Positions 45,073-56,079 of a DNA stretch of 64,000 nt are shown here, piece after piece; the first letter of the stretch is position 1, and each line of letters opens with the position of its first letter. Made by a program: the position numbers and the translations under genes. The notes beneath the pieces are model-generated. The model worked only from the letters and a program-made list of their open reading frames with translations. It was not told the DNA's origin and made no database searches. Origin of the DNA: Semisulcospira habei (Eukaryota; Mollusca; Gastropoda; Semisulcospiridae); the NCBI GenBank assembly GCA_036245525.1, contig BTPG01000003.1:137551082-137615081 (forward strand). The letters are read 5' to 3'.

Positions 45073-46355
45073 CAGGCCTTCCATTTTAGTGGGTCTATGA
45101 TGCATTAAAACTCAAAATCACGTACTCAAAATGTAACTATGGGTAGTCAGAGGCACTAAAATTCAGTGCATCTGCGTCTGAGACGCATCATCCTTGCACC
45201 ACCGTGCATACCCTAAAAGAGTTTGGTGCCGCAGTCGTTCTACTTTTAGTGACAAGTTGGTTCGTTTAGCCACTTGCTTGGTCGTGGCTGCGTTCAGAAT
45301 CACCCCGACTCCGGGGGTCCGTGCGAGTGTAACTGGACGGGCAAACTGTTAGTTTACGTGTGGTATCAGCATGTTATTACAAAGTGCGCGCTATATGTTG
45401 GACGCATTACTTGCAGTGACGTCACCATTCATACTATTATGGGATACCGCATGGTGCGTTTCACTTTCGATCTTGAACGAAGTTGTAAATGGCGGAGAAA
45501 AAACAAAGGAAGCTGGAATGCTTCCGATTCTTCAGTCCGGCACCGTCTGATCGTGATAATCGCTTAGAAGAAAGTTGCACTTCGACACCGTCGTCTCCAT
45601 AAACAAGCGACAGTACCAGAAATGATAACCCTGGGCCGTGTGTGGCACCGCCACTGCGACTCGCAGTTTTCAGAGTTCATGGCTATGTGTATTCCCATGG
45701 CTAAAGCACGACGGCACACGGATGGAGGCGCAATGTGCATGGAGGCGAACTCAAAAAGCAAGTCCAGAAAATTGAACAGAAATAAGTTTGTCAGTTTTTT
45801 TTTTTTTTTTTTTTTTATCGTGGTCGATCCGACCCGCATCTTCTGGTACACAGGTATTAGGTAAATGCTCTAAAATTGGAGAAATACGTCTTTCGGGTTA
45901 AATAGGTTGAAACAAACTTTTATGTACATTAGTTCACACACACACACACACGCACAGAGAGAGAGAGAGAGAGTTTAGACAAGTCAGACTTTGGTTGTCA
46001 ATCTGCATTCAGCAGAAAATGCTATATTCTCTGTTACAATACATTATCAAACGATCATACAAATAAATAAATATATGTTTTTCTGTGTGTGTGTGAGAGA
46101 GAGAGAGACGGAGAGGGAGACAGGCTTTTGCACGATAGCTCACCAGTTAAAGAATCAATATCATGGAAAGGACACACACACACTGTCACAACACACTTGA
46201 AGAGGAGAGAGCGAAATGAGTTAATTTATTTTAAGGAACATACAGATGCAGTTTTTCTTACATAAATCTGCGGACCCTCTATAATGCTCAGATGGGGGTC
46301 TGTGTACCCTCTAAAATTTATACTTGGGGGTCTACAGACCCTTTAACCTGCTGCT
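45073..46355 (-). mobile_element. Element Y2, inverted relative of Y1
   Basis: The left end CAGGCCTTCCATTTTAGTGG corresponds to the right end of Y1. Homology runs through GACGCATCAT, CACCCCGACTCC, TTGCACTTCGACACCG and the microsatellite to GGTCTACAGACCCTTTAACC. The right terminus is not clear. It lacks the repeat A insertion of Y1. Confidence 0.72.
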
Positions 46356-46874
46356 CTACTTTTAAAAAAATAAATAAATAAATAAATAAATAAAAATCCC
46401 ACCTCAGTTCACATGGGTACTTTGTCAGTTATTTCTCCACTTGATACTATCAAAAGCCTGAACATTAACTTGGTTATGATTGTCTGTTCAAATATCTCAA
46501 TGCCTCTGGGCAGAAAACACTCTCTAACATTGGGCGTCAAACACTTGTGGTACATTATATTGTTGCGTTGGGCTATTTTCTTACTTACTTACTTACGCCT
46601 GTCACCCCTACCCGGGTATAGGCCGTCGACGAGAGACCTCCAGCAACTCCTGTCCTGTACTTCTCCTTCGATTCTACTCCAGGTGGTTCCCAGTCTCTTG
46701 ATGTCTGCTTGGAGGTCTCGACGCCAGGAGTTTCTCGGCCTACCTCTTTTCCTCTTTCCCTGGGGGTTCCATGACAATGCCTGCCTAGTGATACTGGAAG
46801 CTGGCTTTCTCAGACTGTGACCGATCCATCCCCATCTTCTTCGCCCAATTTCATTCTCTGCTGTTATCTGCTCT

Positions 46875-47828
46875 GTTCTCTCCCAGAGTCTGACGTTGCT
46901 GATCTTCTCTGGCCAGTGGATTTTCAAAATTTTTCTAAGGCAACTGTTCATGAAGGTCTGTACTCTGTTGACTGTGGTTTTTGTCAATCTCCAAGTCTCT
47001 GCTCCATATAAGAGAACTGCTTTTACATTGGAGTTGAAAATCCGGACTTTGGTGTGTTGTGACAGCTCTCTGGAGCTCCACGCCCCACCCGGGTCTGCCC
47101 TGGGGGACTTGGGTGGGGTTAGGTATTTTTTAGTTCCCAGGGTCACCCTGGTCAGCCCCACAGGGTGGGTTTATCTCTCTATTCTGGGGCATGTGTTTCT
47201 GTCTACCCTTTGTCCATTCACCTGTATTTGCCATTTTAAAACTCTACCTACTGTCTGCACTGCCTGTAGCTCTTGATATTGGATGTGTGTTGCTAAATGG
47301 TCTTAGCTTTATTTAGGCCCATGTGTTAGGTTTATTTAATGTATTTGACCTGTTCTCTCCCAGAGTCTGACGTTGCTGATCTTCTCTGGCCAGTGGATTT
47401 TCAAAATTTTTCTAAGGCAACTGTTCATGAAGGTCTGTACTCTGTTGACTGTGGTTTTTGTCAATCTCCAAGTCTCTGCTCCATATAAGAGAACTGCTTT
47501 TACATTGGAGTTGAAAATCCGGACTTTGGTGTGTTGTGACAGCTCTCTGGAGCTCCACGCCCCACCCGGGTCTGCCCTGGGGGACTTGGGTGGGGTTAGG
47601 TATTTTTTAGTTCCCAGGGTCACCCTGGTCAGCCCCACAGGGTGGGTTTATCTCTCTATTCTGGGGCATGTGTTTCTGTCTACCCTTTGTCCATTCACCT
47701 GTATTTGCCATTTTAAAACTCTCCCTACTGTCTGCACTGCCTGTAGCTCTTGATATTGGATGTGTGTTGCTAAATGGTCTTAGCTTTATTTAGGCCCATG
47801 CGTTAGGTTTATTTAATGTATTTGACCG
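46875..47828. repeat. 477-bp tandem duplication across a LINE/SINE joint
   Basis: 46875-47351 and 47352-47828 are nearly identical (I saw two differences: CTACCTAC/CTCCCTAC and ATGTG/ATGCG). Each unit is about 209 bp of RTE LINE followed by about 268 bp of SINE head. Hence the truncated SINE at 47084-47351. Confidence 0.92.
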
Positions 47829-47946
47829 GCTGGCGACATACATTCAATGTTCTGTTTAGTTTTTTTTTCACAAGCAGTGCAGGCACATCCTGAGAAAGCC
47901 TTGTTGCTGTCGGGACGTTAAGCAATGTACAATCAATCAATCAATC
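47559..47946 (+). mobile_element. SINE-like retroposon, (AATC)n tail, copy 4
   Basis: Full length on the plus strand from GCCCCACCCGGGTCTGCCC to AATCAATCAATC. It is flanked by TCTGGAGCTCCAC (47546-47558 and 47947-47959). Confidence 0.92.
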
Positions 47947-49344
47947 TCTGGAGCTCCACACTTTTTTCAACTGGAGAAAGGCTCCTCTGGCTTTACTGAT
48001 TCGTGCTCTGACATCTGCATCAGTGCCGCCTTTTTTGTCTATGATGCTCCCGAGATAGGTGAAGGACTCCACCTCCTCCAACGGGGTGCCAGCAAGCAAG
48101 ACTGGTTCTTCCCTGGTTGCGTTCAGCCTCATTGTCTTTGTTTTCTGTTTGTGAATGGTGAGGCCCACTTGGGACGAGATGTCAGCAAGCCTCGTGGTCT
48201 TGTCCTGCATTTGTTGATGAGTGTGGGACAGTAATGCCAAGTCGTCTGCAAAATCGAGGTCGTCAAGCTGTGTCCACAGTGTCCACTGTATTCCACTTCG
48301 TCTGTGCTCTGTGGTCATCTTCATGACCCAGTCTATGGCCAGTAGGAAGAGGAACGGAGACAGCAGACACCCCTGCCTGACACCAGTTCTGACCTGGAGC
48401 TCCCTGGTGAACTGCCCTTCGTGGATCACGCGACATGTCATGCCATCGTAGCTGCTCTTGATCAGGCGGACGAGCTTTGCGGGTACACCGTAGTGTCGTA
48501 GGAGTTTCCACAGTCTCTCGGTCCACACTGTCAAATGCTTTCTCATAATCCACAAAGTTGACGTACAGCGGGGAGCTCCACTCCAGAGACTGTTCCACGA
48601 TGATGCGGAGAGTGGTGATCTGGTCTGTACATGATCGGTTCTTCCTGAATCCTGCTTGCTGGTCTCTCAGCTGGGGGTCAACGGAGCTCTTCATTCTCTC
48701 CAGGATGATCCTGTTGAAAGACCTTTCCTGGTACTGACAGCAAGGTGATTCCTCTGTAGTTGGAACACTTGCTGAGGTCGCCTTTCTTGGGAAGCTTGAT
48801 TAGGTACCCCTCCTTCCAGTCAGCCGGCATCACCTCCTCTTCCCAGATCTTTCCAAACAGTGGGTACAGCATCTCCACTGTTGTCTCTAGGTCTGCTTTC
48901 AGAGACTCCGCTGGGATGCCATCTGGGCCTGCTGCTTTGCCGTTCTTCAAGAATGCCACTGCTCTTCTGATCTCTTCCCGGCTGGGTCTGTCACAGCTGA
49001 TGGGTAGGTCAGTCTCTGCCGGCTGGATGTCTGGGGGGTCGGGTGGGCTCGGTCTGTTCAGTAACTCTTCAAAATACTCGGCCCATCTGTCGAGTTGGTC
49101 TGCTCTGTCTGCAATAGGCTTGCCTTCTTTGTCTTTTACTGGTCTTTCTGTATGGCCATACTTGCCTGACAATCTTCTGGTAATGTCGTAGAGCTGTTTC
49201 ATGTTGCCGCTGCCTGCTGGGGCTATTTTCAGTACTAGTAAAATTTTCAGTTTGGCTAGTAACATTTTCAGTTTGGCTAGTAAAACTTTGAAGTCACTAG
49301 CCAAAGGCTGGTGGGCAAAATTTTAGACTTTCAGGGCTGACCCT

Positions 49345-50283
49345 GCAGATATATGATCATGAGAGTACCTCTTACGGCTAATCAGGCTGATCCTTTCACA
49401 TCAGCAACTAAGCTGAAAGTTTACAACTGTGATGAAGCTCTATGCCCACGAATAAAGTTCACACAGGATTTCTGCACTGTGCCGTCATATCAGCGGTTTT
49501 TCTTGCGTCAAACATTCCGTGTATTCACGAGTTTCGTGCGGTCGCGAGGTCAACAATTTGCACGGAGTTTTAGTGGTGCAGCTCAGCCTAACAGACCTCG
49601 AGTAGTTTGTATGTACTGATCTGTCATAGAGAGCGAAGTATGTTGGATACACTAGCCATATTCCAAGACTCTGAAACCGAGATTTCAGGTACCATTTTAT
49701 ATGTAGCGAATTAAATGTAGTATGCTTTAGTAAGATTTAGTTCGGTTGCATAGCGTTGATTTGGTTCAGTTGTGTCGGTTTAGAACTTGTCGAGATAACC
49801 GGGGATTTTTTATATAGTTATTTACCAGGATGGATAACCCAAGGAATGTGGTGTGTTTTTGGTACGACTAGGTTGTTAACGAAGGTAGTACATGGGTGTG
49901 TCAAGTATAATAATTTCCTATGTACGAACCAGTGTATGGCATGTGCATCATGATATAGTCATTTCCAGTGTAGTGACTGAGTTATGAAGTGTTGCGAATC
50001 TATTCTGTTTTATAAAGCGCGAGTGTGTGAATGAACGAGTAGATTTATTTGTATCAGCCAGGTTATGTAATGTCATCCAAAATGTGCGTGTTATGCAAGT
50101 GTTACGACATTAGAACTTTATTGTACTGAGTTCTTGTGAGGAGTGACAGATGGTGCTGAGCCATCAAACAGGCTGCGCTAGAGGAGCGTGTCGAGAGGAC
50201 ATCCACAGCTCGGGAAGCGTGGGACAGCTTCAGGAGTGCGTGACCCAAGAAACTACTCGTCTAGATGTGGAGGAACACTATAA
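49345..50283. other. MCM2 intron, no recognised element
   Basis: Non-coding, about 940 bp. No TIRs, tails or domain-bearing frames were seen. Confidence 0.5.
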
Positions 50284-51398
50284 TAAATAATAATAAATAA
50301 TACATAGTTCTTGTATAGCGCCGTTCTCCAGGAAAACACTGGACTCACTGCACATGCACAACAGCACACCCTCTCTCTCAGACACACGCACGATTATACA
50401 CTACTTTAACTCAATCAGCACTGGCTGTTTTTTCGTTAGCAATGCTCTATATACTGGCTGTTTCGATGGGTTAGAAAAAAATTCATTAAAAAAAACTTTC
50501 TGACAAATGTAAATGCAATTTTCAGGTTAGTTGATTAGTAAATGAGTGAATGCATATACAAAATTTTGAGTTACTAACCCCAAAAATGTATATTCTGGAG
50601 CATAGTAAAGATACCATTTATTTTCCACACTGCACTTCAAAGTGTAATCGGTTATCAGTTCACTTGTGACCCACCGAACAGTTCAATCAGATGCATTCTT
50701 CTCACTCTCTGCTGTTTCAAAATCGCTATCACTGTCTTCATCAGCCTCTTCTGCATCAGAATCCTCAATCTGGATGATTTCTATCACTTATCTGACAGTA
50801 AATTGACGATTACTTTGCGCTCTTGTTGTGAGTGAAGCACGCAGAAACGCCATGTTGTTTCGCAAATGTAAGCAAAGCTAGTATGTTCGAAAACCAAGCT
50901 CTACTACAGTAACTGTGAGGCCTAGTGATAAAAATAGAGCTGCACACTAGGCAGGTTAGTTTCGTATTCAGAAATCCCCAGTTCTTGTAGAAGGCGGCCA
51001 ACGTCACAACCCGCGATCGCGGTGATCAGAGTGCAAGCGTTGTGCAGGCCATCACCGGGATCGCGGTGATCCAGGTGGAGTGAGTTAAACCACCCCATCT
51101 CTTCCCAACACTATACATTCACTTCCTCTAGGATCAGAATAAAAGGCAGTCAACAGTTAGCTAAAGATAAGCTAAGTGTTAAATGCCTGACAGAAAAGAA
51201 AAGTCTTTAAGTGAGCTTTGAACTGTGACAATGTGGGCAGATTTCGCATTTCAGAGAGTTCCACACACTTGGGGCTAAAAAGGTGAAAGAACGCTCCCCG
51301 ACAGTTTTCATGTTAAGCTTTGGGATTTTTAAAAGTTTTAAAAGTTTATACAGAACGATAACATCAGTTGAACAGGTTGGATACCTATTTTGGCCTTT
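50284..51398 (-). mobile_element. LINE 3' fragment, reversed copy of the 34490 family
   Basis: From the left it has an AATAAT tail, TTGTATAGCGCCGTTCTCCA (3'UTR), and the C-terminal signature KIPKLNMKTVGERSFTFLAP and SVWNSLKCE on the minus strand at 51207-51431. A TTAA element (50410-51084) splits the 3'UTR. The DIRS element begins at 51399. Confidence 0.75.
50410..51084 (-). mobile_element. TTAA-target MITE (piggyBac-like)
   Basis: TTAA at 50406-50409 and 51085-51088; termini CTCAATCAGC and TGGAGTGAG (short inverse CTCA...TGAG). On rejoining, the LINE reads CTACTTTAAACCACC as in the 34490 copy, so an empty site is known. An acidic minus-strand run (EDSDAEEADEDSDSDFETAE, about 50690-50785) resembles piggyBac N-termini. 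Confidence 0.8.
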
Positions 51399-51688
51399 AT
51401 TTAACCTCAAACTGGCAGAACAGTTGGTCAAATGAAGAAGAGGTCACGCATGCGCACTAGTTCACTTTTGGGAACGCGGTCTCACGGTTCACACGTGCTA
51501 GTCAAGATCTTTATCTTTTTGTGGGTTTCCTTTGATCATCGATTTGATTTGTGTCAGAATTTCTAGGGATACACTGAGGTAGGATACAACCTTCTCATTT
51601 CTTTTACGGATATTGCTCTTACTTCCGGAGATAGGTTTCAAGAACTAATTTCCTTTGACGCTTCTCGATCTAGATCTTTCGCATAATC

Positions 51689-52729
51689 ATGGCGGACCCC
51701 GTGGCGGGAACTAGCTGCTCTGATCGAAACAAAACAGACTCTACTAAAGAGACCATAACACTAACTGACATTATGGCTTGCATGAAAGATATCAAAAGCA
51801 GGCTATCAAGGTTAGAGCAGGACAGTTTTGACACTTCACAGGGTGAAGTAGATTTTGGAAGTGACAGCAAGCGTGGTGACGCTTCGATGGCAGGGATCAG
51901 GGATCCCAATCAGATCGAGCTGGAGGCCAGCTCTGTGAGTGATGATCTGAACTTTACTGTCACACTGCCAGAGGCAGTTGAAGAATCCCAGGGGGAAAAT
52001 TCTATGCTTGACATTCTTGTGGGGCAGTTAGAACAAGAAGAGGAACTTGGGCCACCTGTGGTTGCACAGATGGAGAAGATTGTCAGAAATCGTTTCAATA
52101 TGCAGATGCAGGAGGCATCGTTGTCAGAACTTCTCAAGAAGTACCCCATTCCTGAGAATTGTAAAATACTGGCACCACCCACACTCAATGAAGCTGTCAG
52201 AGACAAATTAAATGCGCAAGGGAAAAGGGCTGATCTAATGTTATCTAATGTGCAATGGCAAATAGCCAAAGCTGCGGCGGCAGCCGTGAAAGTGTCGGTG
52301 AATCTACATGAATTCGCTACGCAGACAGCTAAAGAGTCCAGGAATCTGGATAATAAGAGTGTGGTTCAAGCAGCCAATGAAAACCTCGGAATTGTTGGTG
52401 ACATCATCGCCATTCTTGGAAACGTACAACAGGAAGTTTCCATTCGTAGAAGGTACCAAATGCACAATTCGTTGCCGAAAGACATTCAGGGAATTTGTAT
52501 CACAAAGGTTAAAAGATCGGATTCAGACAAGCTCTTTGGTGAAGAGGTGGAAAAAACTATGAGGTCAGTGAGAGAACAGCAACGGAATGCGAGCAAGACT
52601 GCTCCACGTTTCCACCCCTACAGACGCGGAATGCCGGGTTCATCCGGTGCTTTTTTAGGACGAGGAAATCGGGGCTTCCGTCGGCCGTTCCCTTCCCAGA
52701 AGGGGGGTGGACGGGGGTACCGAAAGTAA
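51689..52729 (+). CDS. DIRS ORF1, gag-like
   Basis: 346 codons from ATG at 51689. The N-terminal half is acidic, with a possible coiled coil (MACMKDIKSRLSRLEQDSF). The middle has PIPENCKILAPPTLNEAV and KAAAAAVKVSVNLHEFA, similar in layout to DIRS capsid-like ORFs. The C-terminus is Gly/Arg-rich (FLGRGNRGFRRPFPSQKGG), suited to RNA binding. The role as structural protein is inferred from position before RT. ORF2 overlaps its end in the -1 frame. Confidence 0.7.
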   Translation: MADPVAGTSCSDRNKTDSTKETITLTDIMACMKDIKSRLSRLEQDSFDTSQGEVDFGSDSKRGDASMAGIRDPNQIELEASSVSDDLNFTVTLPEAVEESQGENSMLDILVGQLEQEEELGPPVVAQMEKIVRNRFNMQMQEASLSELLKKYPIPENCKILAPPTLNEAVRDKLNAQGKRADLMLSNVQWQIAKAAAAAVKVSVNLHEFATQTAKESRNLDNKSVVQAANENLGIVGDIIAILGNVQQEVSIRRRYQMHNSLPKDIQGICITKVKRSDSDKLFGEEVEKTMRSVREQQRNASKTAPRFHPYRRGMPGSSGAFLGRGNRGFRRPFPSQKGGGRGYRK

Positions 52730-52743
52730 AAGAAGCATCCAGT

Positions 52744-54861
52744 GTGTCAGCTGCTCCGATACCAGGGGAGATTACGGTGAGAAATTTTCTCTCAGACATT
52801 GAATCCACAAAAGCATCTTTGCATGAAGAGGCAAATAAATTTCAGGCTGGCCAAATACGATTTTATTTAGACCAGTGGAAAGAACTAACAACGGACAAAG
52901 ACATCCTTAGATTAGTTCAAGGAGCAGTGATAGAGTTTTCAGAAATCCCAAGGCAAGATAACCCATCCCCTGAGCTTCATTTCACAGTAGAGCAAACACA
53001 GGCTATAGACTTGGAAATACAAGAGTTGTTAGAAAAAGGAGTGATTGTATCTTCTAACCACTCGGAGGGAGAGTATGTATCAGCAATTTTTGTACGCCCA
53101 AAGAAAAACAACAAGCTGAGAATGATTCTCAACCTCAAAAAGCTAAATCAGGATGTTGAATATCATCATTTCAAAATGGAGACATTTCAAAAAGCCATTA
53201 CTCTGGTCAGAAAAAATTGCTGGTTTGCTTCTCTTGATTTAAAAGACGCCTACTATTCTGTACATGTTGATGAGAAATCTCAAAATTTCTTAAAGTTCAT
53301 GTGGAAAGGCCAGCTGTATAGATTTACAGCTTTCCCCAATGGTTTGGCTTGTTGTCCAAGACTGTTCACAAAACTATTAAAACCTGTGTTTGCACATCTG
53401 CATAGACTGGGGTTTTTATCAACAGGTTTCATTGATGACTCACTTTTGTTGGGAGATTCTCTAGAAGAGTGTGCACATAATGTTGAACAAACCATGATTT
53501 GTTTACAAAAATTGGGGTTTGTTATACATCCTGAAAAATCAGTCTTTTTGCCAACACAGTCTATTACTTATCTGGGATTTGAGATTAACTCAAAAAACAT
53601 GACTGTGTCTTTGACTCAAGAAAGGAAAGAAAAAATCTCAGATATGGCATCAAAAATTCTGGGCCAGAACAAAACAACTGTAAGAGAGTTAGCTAGGCTG
53701 ATAGGTTTGGCAGTGGCTAGTTTCCCAGGGGTTAAATATGGACCTTTGTACTACAGGAATATGGAGGATGATAAAATTAAAGCGTTGAAGGTCAATGCTG
53801 GTAACTTTGATGCTTTGGTTGTTACCTCAGAAGATGCCCGGAAGGAAATACTCTGGTGGGAAACTAATATCAGCAGTGCTTATAATAACATAGAGGTAAA
53901 GGAACCAGATTTCATTATTAACTCGGACGCCTCATTGACTGGTTGGGGATGTTTCTGTCAAAACGGAAAAACAGGGGGACATTGGACCTCAGAAGAATCA
54001 AGTCAGAGCATCAATGTGCTAGAACTGAAGGCTGCAATGTTTGGTTTACAGGTATATGCAGCTGAGATGCGTGATGTGCATATCAGACTTATGCTAGACA
54101 ACACAACAGCAGTTGCGTGCATAAATAAAATGGGCACAAACCACTCACAAGCCTGTAATTCAGTAACTAAGCAGCTTTGGTTGTTTTGCAAAGAAAGAAA
54201 TATTTGGGTTAGTGCAGCTTACATTCCGGGTAAGGCTAATGTTGAAGCAGATGAGCAATCAAGACAGTTAAACTTAGATACAGAATGGCAGTTAAACCCT
54301 GACTTGTTAAAGGAGGCTCTGAGAGTGTTGAGGTTTGAGCCTGACATTGATCTCTTTGCTTCACGGGTCAACAAACAGTTTAAGGATTATGTGTCATACA
54401 GACCAGACCCAGAGGCGGTTGCGGTTAATGCGTTTGACATTACATGGGCTGATAAAGCTTTTTATGCTTTTCCACCTTTTAGCCTCATTCCACTTGTTCT
54501 GAGGAAAGTTGTGAAAGACGAAGCGCGGGGAGTGATAGTAGTTCCAGAATGGCCAAGTCAAACCTGGTATCCGCAACTGGCACGCCTGCTCACGGAGCAA
54601 CCTGTACTGATCTCGGCAAGGCGAAACCTGCTGAAAATGCCTCAAAACCCAACACAACTTCATCGTCTGCAAAAAACTCTAAAATTCCTCATTTGCAAGG
54701 TTTCTGGCGTAGACTCAGAAAACAGGGCTTTTCGTGCCAAAGTGCAAACATCATGTGCTGTTCTTGGAGAAGTAATACCTCAAAGGCGTATGCAACTTAC
54801 ATTCGCAAATGGAAAAGGTATGCAAGTAGGCACAGTGTTGATCCGCTTTCGCCATCTTTAA
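52744..54861 (+). CDS. DIRS ORF2: reverse transcriptase, RNase H, methylase-like tail
   Basis: About 705 codons. RT: RMILNLKKLNQDVEYHHFKM, WFASLDLKDAYYSVHV (catalytic Asp), FTAFPNGLACCPRLFTKLL and STGFIDDSLLLGDS (IDD in block C). RNase H: FIINSDASLTGWGCF (first Asp), NVLELKAAMFGLQV (Glu), IRLMLDNTTAVACI (Asp) and ANVEADEQSR. The tail has IDLFASRVNKQF, YAFPPFSLIP (FPPF where methylases have DPPY) and VIVVPEWPSQTWYPQL, the DIRS methylase-like region. The frame is open upstream of 52744 into ORF1 and its first codon there is GTG, not ATG. Translation by -1 frameshift from ORF1 is therefore likelier than independent initiation. Confidence 0.9.
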   Translation: MSAAPIPGEITVRNFLSDIESTKASLHEEANKFQAGQIRFYLDQWKELTTDKDILRLVQGAVIEFSEIPRQDNPSPELHFTVEQTQAIDLEIQELLEKGVIVSSNHSEGEYVSAIFVRPKKNNKLRMILNLKKLNQDVEYHHFKMETFQKAITLVRKNCWFASLDLKDAYYSVHVDEKSQNFLKFMWKGQLYRFTAFPNGLACCPRLFTKLLKPVFAHLHRLGFLSTGFIDDSLLLGDSLEECAHNVEQTMICLQKLGFVIHPEKSVFLPTQSITYLGFEINSKNMTVSLTQERKEKISDMASKILGQNKTTVRELARLIGLAVASFPGVKYGPLYYRNMEDDKIKALKVNAGNFDALVVTSEDARKEILWWETNISSAYNNIEVKEPDFIINSDASLTGWGCFCQNGKTGGHWTSEESSQSINVLELKAAMFGLQVYAAEMRDVHIRLMLDNTTAVACINKMGTNHSQACNSVTKQLWLFCKERNIWVSAAYIPGKANVEADEQSRQLNLDTEWQLNPDLLKEALRVLRFEPDIDLFASRVNKQFKDYVSYRPDPEAVAVNAFDITWADKAFYAFPPFSLIPLVLRKVVKDEARGVIVVPEWPSQTWYPQLARLLTEQPVLISARRNLLKMPQNPTQLHRLQKTLKFLICKVSGVDSENRAFRAKVQTSCAVLGEVIPQRRMQLTFANGKGMQVGTVLIRFRHL

Positions 54862-55682
54862 AGGATGGAATAAATTTTCTGGCATTCCTCTACAAGACTG
54901 GTGCAGGGTACAGTGCAATTTGTATTGCGAGATCAGCTCTTTCAGGATTAATTGAGTTTAGTGACTGTGAGTCCTTTGGAGAAAACAAAATGGTAAAAAA
55001 GTTCATCAAGGGTGTTTATGAACTTAGACCCACATTTCCAAAATATGCAACTACATGGAATGTTGATGTTGTCTTTGACTACATCAGATTACTAGTGCCA
55101 CATGACAAACTGTCACTCAAAGAGTTGACACATAAACTGGTGATATTAATTGCGTTGCTGTCAGGACAACGTTGCCAGACTATTGCTAATCTAGCTATGG
55201 AATCTATGAAACTCTCGGAAAAGCGGGTGATCTTCCACATTGACTTTTGTGTCAAACAGACTCGTAAGGGCAGACATTTAGCTCCTATTGAGCTGTTAGC
55301 GTATCCAAGTGACAAAAGTGTGTGCGTCGTCACAGTGTTACATCACTATTTACAGAGGACAGAGACCATACGCCAAAATGCCCGTCAACTTTTCTTAGGC
55401 GTGCAAAAACCTCATAGACCAGTGGGTCCAGAAACTGTAGGCCGATGGATACGGGATGTTCTCACACGAGCTGGCATAGACACGCAACAATTTGGGGCAC
55501 ATTCAACTCGCGCTGCAAGCACATCAGCAGCAGTCAGCCGTGGCACTCCTGTTGATGTAGTAATGAAAGCGGCTGGTTGGGCTAGCGAGTCAACTTTCAC
55601 CAAATTCTACAAGAAGTCTCCTGTCACTAACATGGGCCAAGCTCTGCTTGATGGTTTTTTCTCAAAGACTGGGGGTGTTTAA
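54549..55682 (+). CDS. DIRS ORF3: tyrosine recombinase
   Basis: 377 codons from ATG at 54549, overlapping ORF2 by 313 bp in another frame. The core-binding part has SNTSKAYATYIRKWKRYA and GINFLAFLYKTGAGYS. The catalytic set is present: Arg in LLSGQRCQTIANL, the HxxR pair in FGAHSTRAASTSAA, Trp in the histidine-III position (KAAGWASESTF) and the nucleophile Tyr in FTKFYKKSPV. It replaces integrase: the enzyme joins a circular DNA copy to the target. All residues are intact and no stop intervenes. Confidence 0.92.
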   Translation: MAKSNLVSATGTPAHGATCTDLGKAKPAENASKPNTTSSSAKNSKIPHLQGFWRRLRKQGFSCQSANIMCCSWRSNTSKAYATYIRKWKRYASRHSVDPLSPSLKDGINFLAFLYKTGAGYSAICIARSALSGLIEFSDCESFGENKMVKKFIKGVYELRPTFPKYATTWNVDVVFDYIRLLVPHDKLSLKELTHKLVILIALLSGQRCQTIANLAMESMKLSEKRVIFHIDFCVKQTRKGRHLAPIELLAYPSDKSVCVVTVLHHYLQRTETIRQNARQLFLGVQKPHRPVGPETVGRWIRDVLTRAGIDTQQFGAHSTRAASTSAAVSRGTPVDVVMKAAGWASESTFTKFYKKSPVTNMGQALLDGFFSKTGGV

Positions 55683-56079
55683 GGTGCATGTTACAGACTT
55701 ATTGAGAGTCACTTAGTTTGCACACTAATGTCTCTCTAAAAGCTTCATTTGACCAACTGTTCTGCCAGTTTGAGGTTAAATTATGGGAACATGCGAGTAC
55801 TTACCATGGAAGTATGAAGCACTGTTCTCGATTTGACCGAGAACTGAAGCAGGAACAGTTGTGTCAAATCCCACCCTTTGCATCGAGTGCCCTCCCACAG
55901 AGTTTTAAATAATATAATTGGTTATTATAACATTAGTGTGGCAAACTCTCTAAAGTGTGAACTAGTGCGCATGCGTGACCTCTTCTTCTTTTGACACAAC
56001 TGTTCCTGCTTCAGTTCTCGGTCAAATCGAGAACAGTGCTTCATACTTCCATGGTAAGTACTCGCATGTTCCCATAATT

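Larger units (their letters stand above)
46581..49219 (-). mobile_element. RTE LINE, 5'-truncated, with SINE and internal duplication
   Basis: It is flanked by GGGCTATTTTC (46570-46580 and 49220-49230). It holds most of RT (pieces 46589-47080, 47941-48555, 48678-49210), including FADD and the GKRKRGRP tail. A SINE inserted at TCTGGAGCTCCAC, and part of the joint was then duplicated in tandem. Confidence 0.9.
44894..49339. mobile_element. 5-bp-TSD DNA element (Z), filled with nested elements
   Basis: ACCCT flanks both ends (44889-44893 and 49340-49344). The termini are CAGCCCTGGGGAG and CTTTCAGGGCTG, imperfect inverses. Its own sequence is limited to about 44894-45072, 46356-46570 and 49231-49339. 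These contain CTCGCC / ACTAGCC repeats and an AAATA run at 46370-46393. No coding region. Confidence 0.65.
51399..56079 (+). mobile_element. DIRS-type tyrosine-recombinase retrotransposon, coding intact
   Basis: Three long ORFs (gag-like 51689-52729, RT-RNase H-methylase-like 52744-54861, recombinase 54549-55682) have no internal stops. The 3' end holds an internal complementary region. There 55748-55785 is the inverse of the left end (51399-51437), and directly after it 55786-55878 is the inverse of the right end (55993-56079). The two meet at ATT, present at both ends (51399-51401 and 56077-56079). Another inverted pair is 51434-51475 and 55945-55988. No target duplication is seen, as expected for integration by a tyrosine recombinase. 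Confidence 0.88.
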
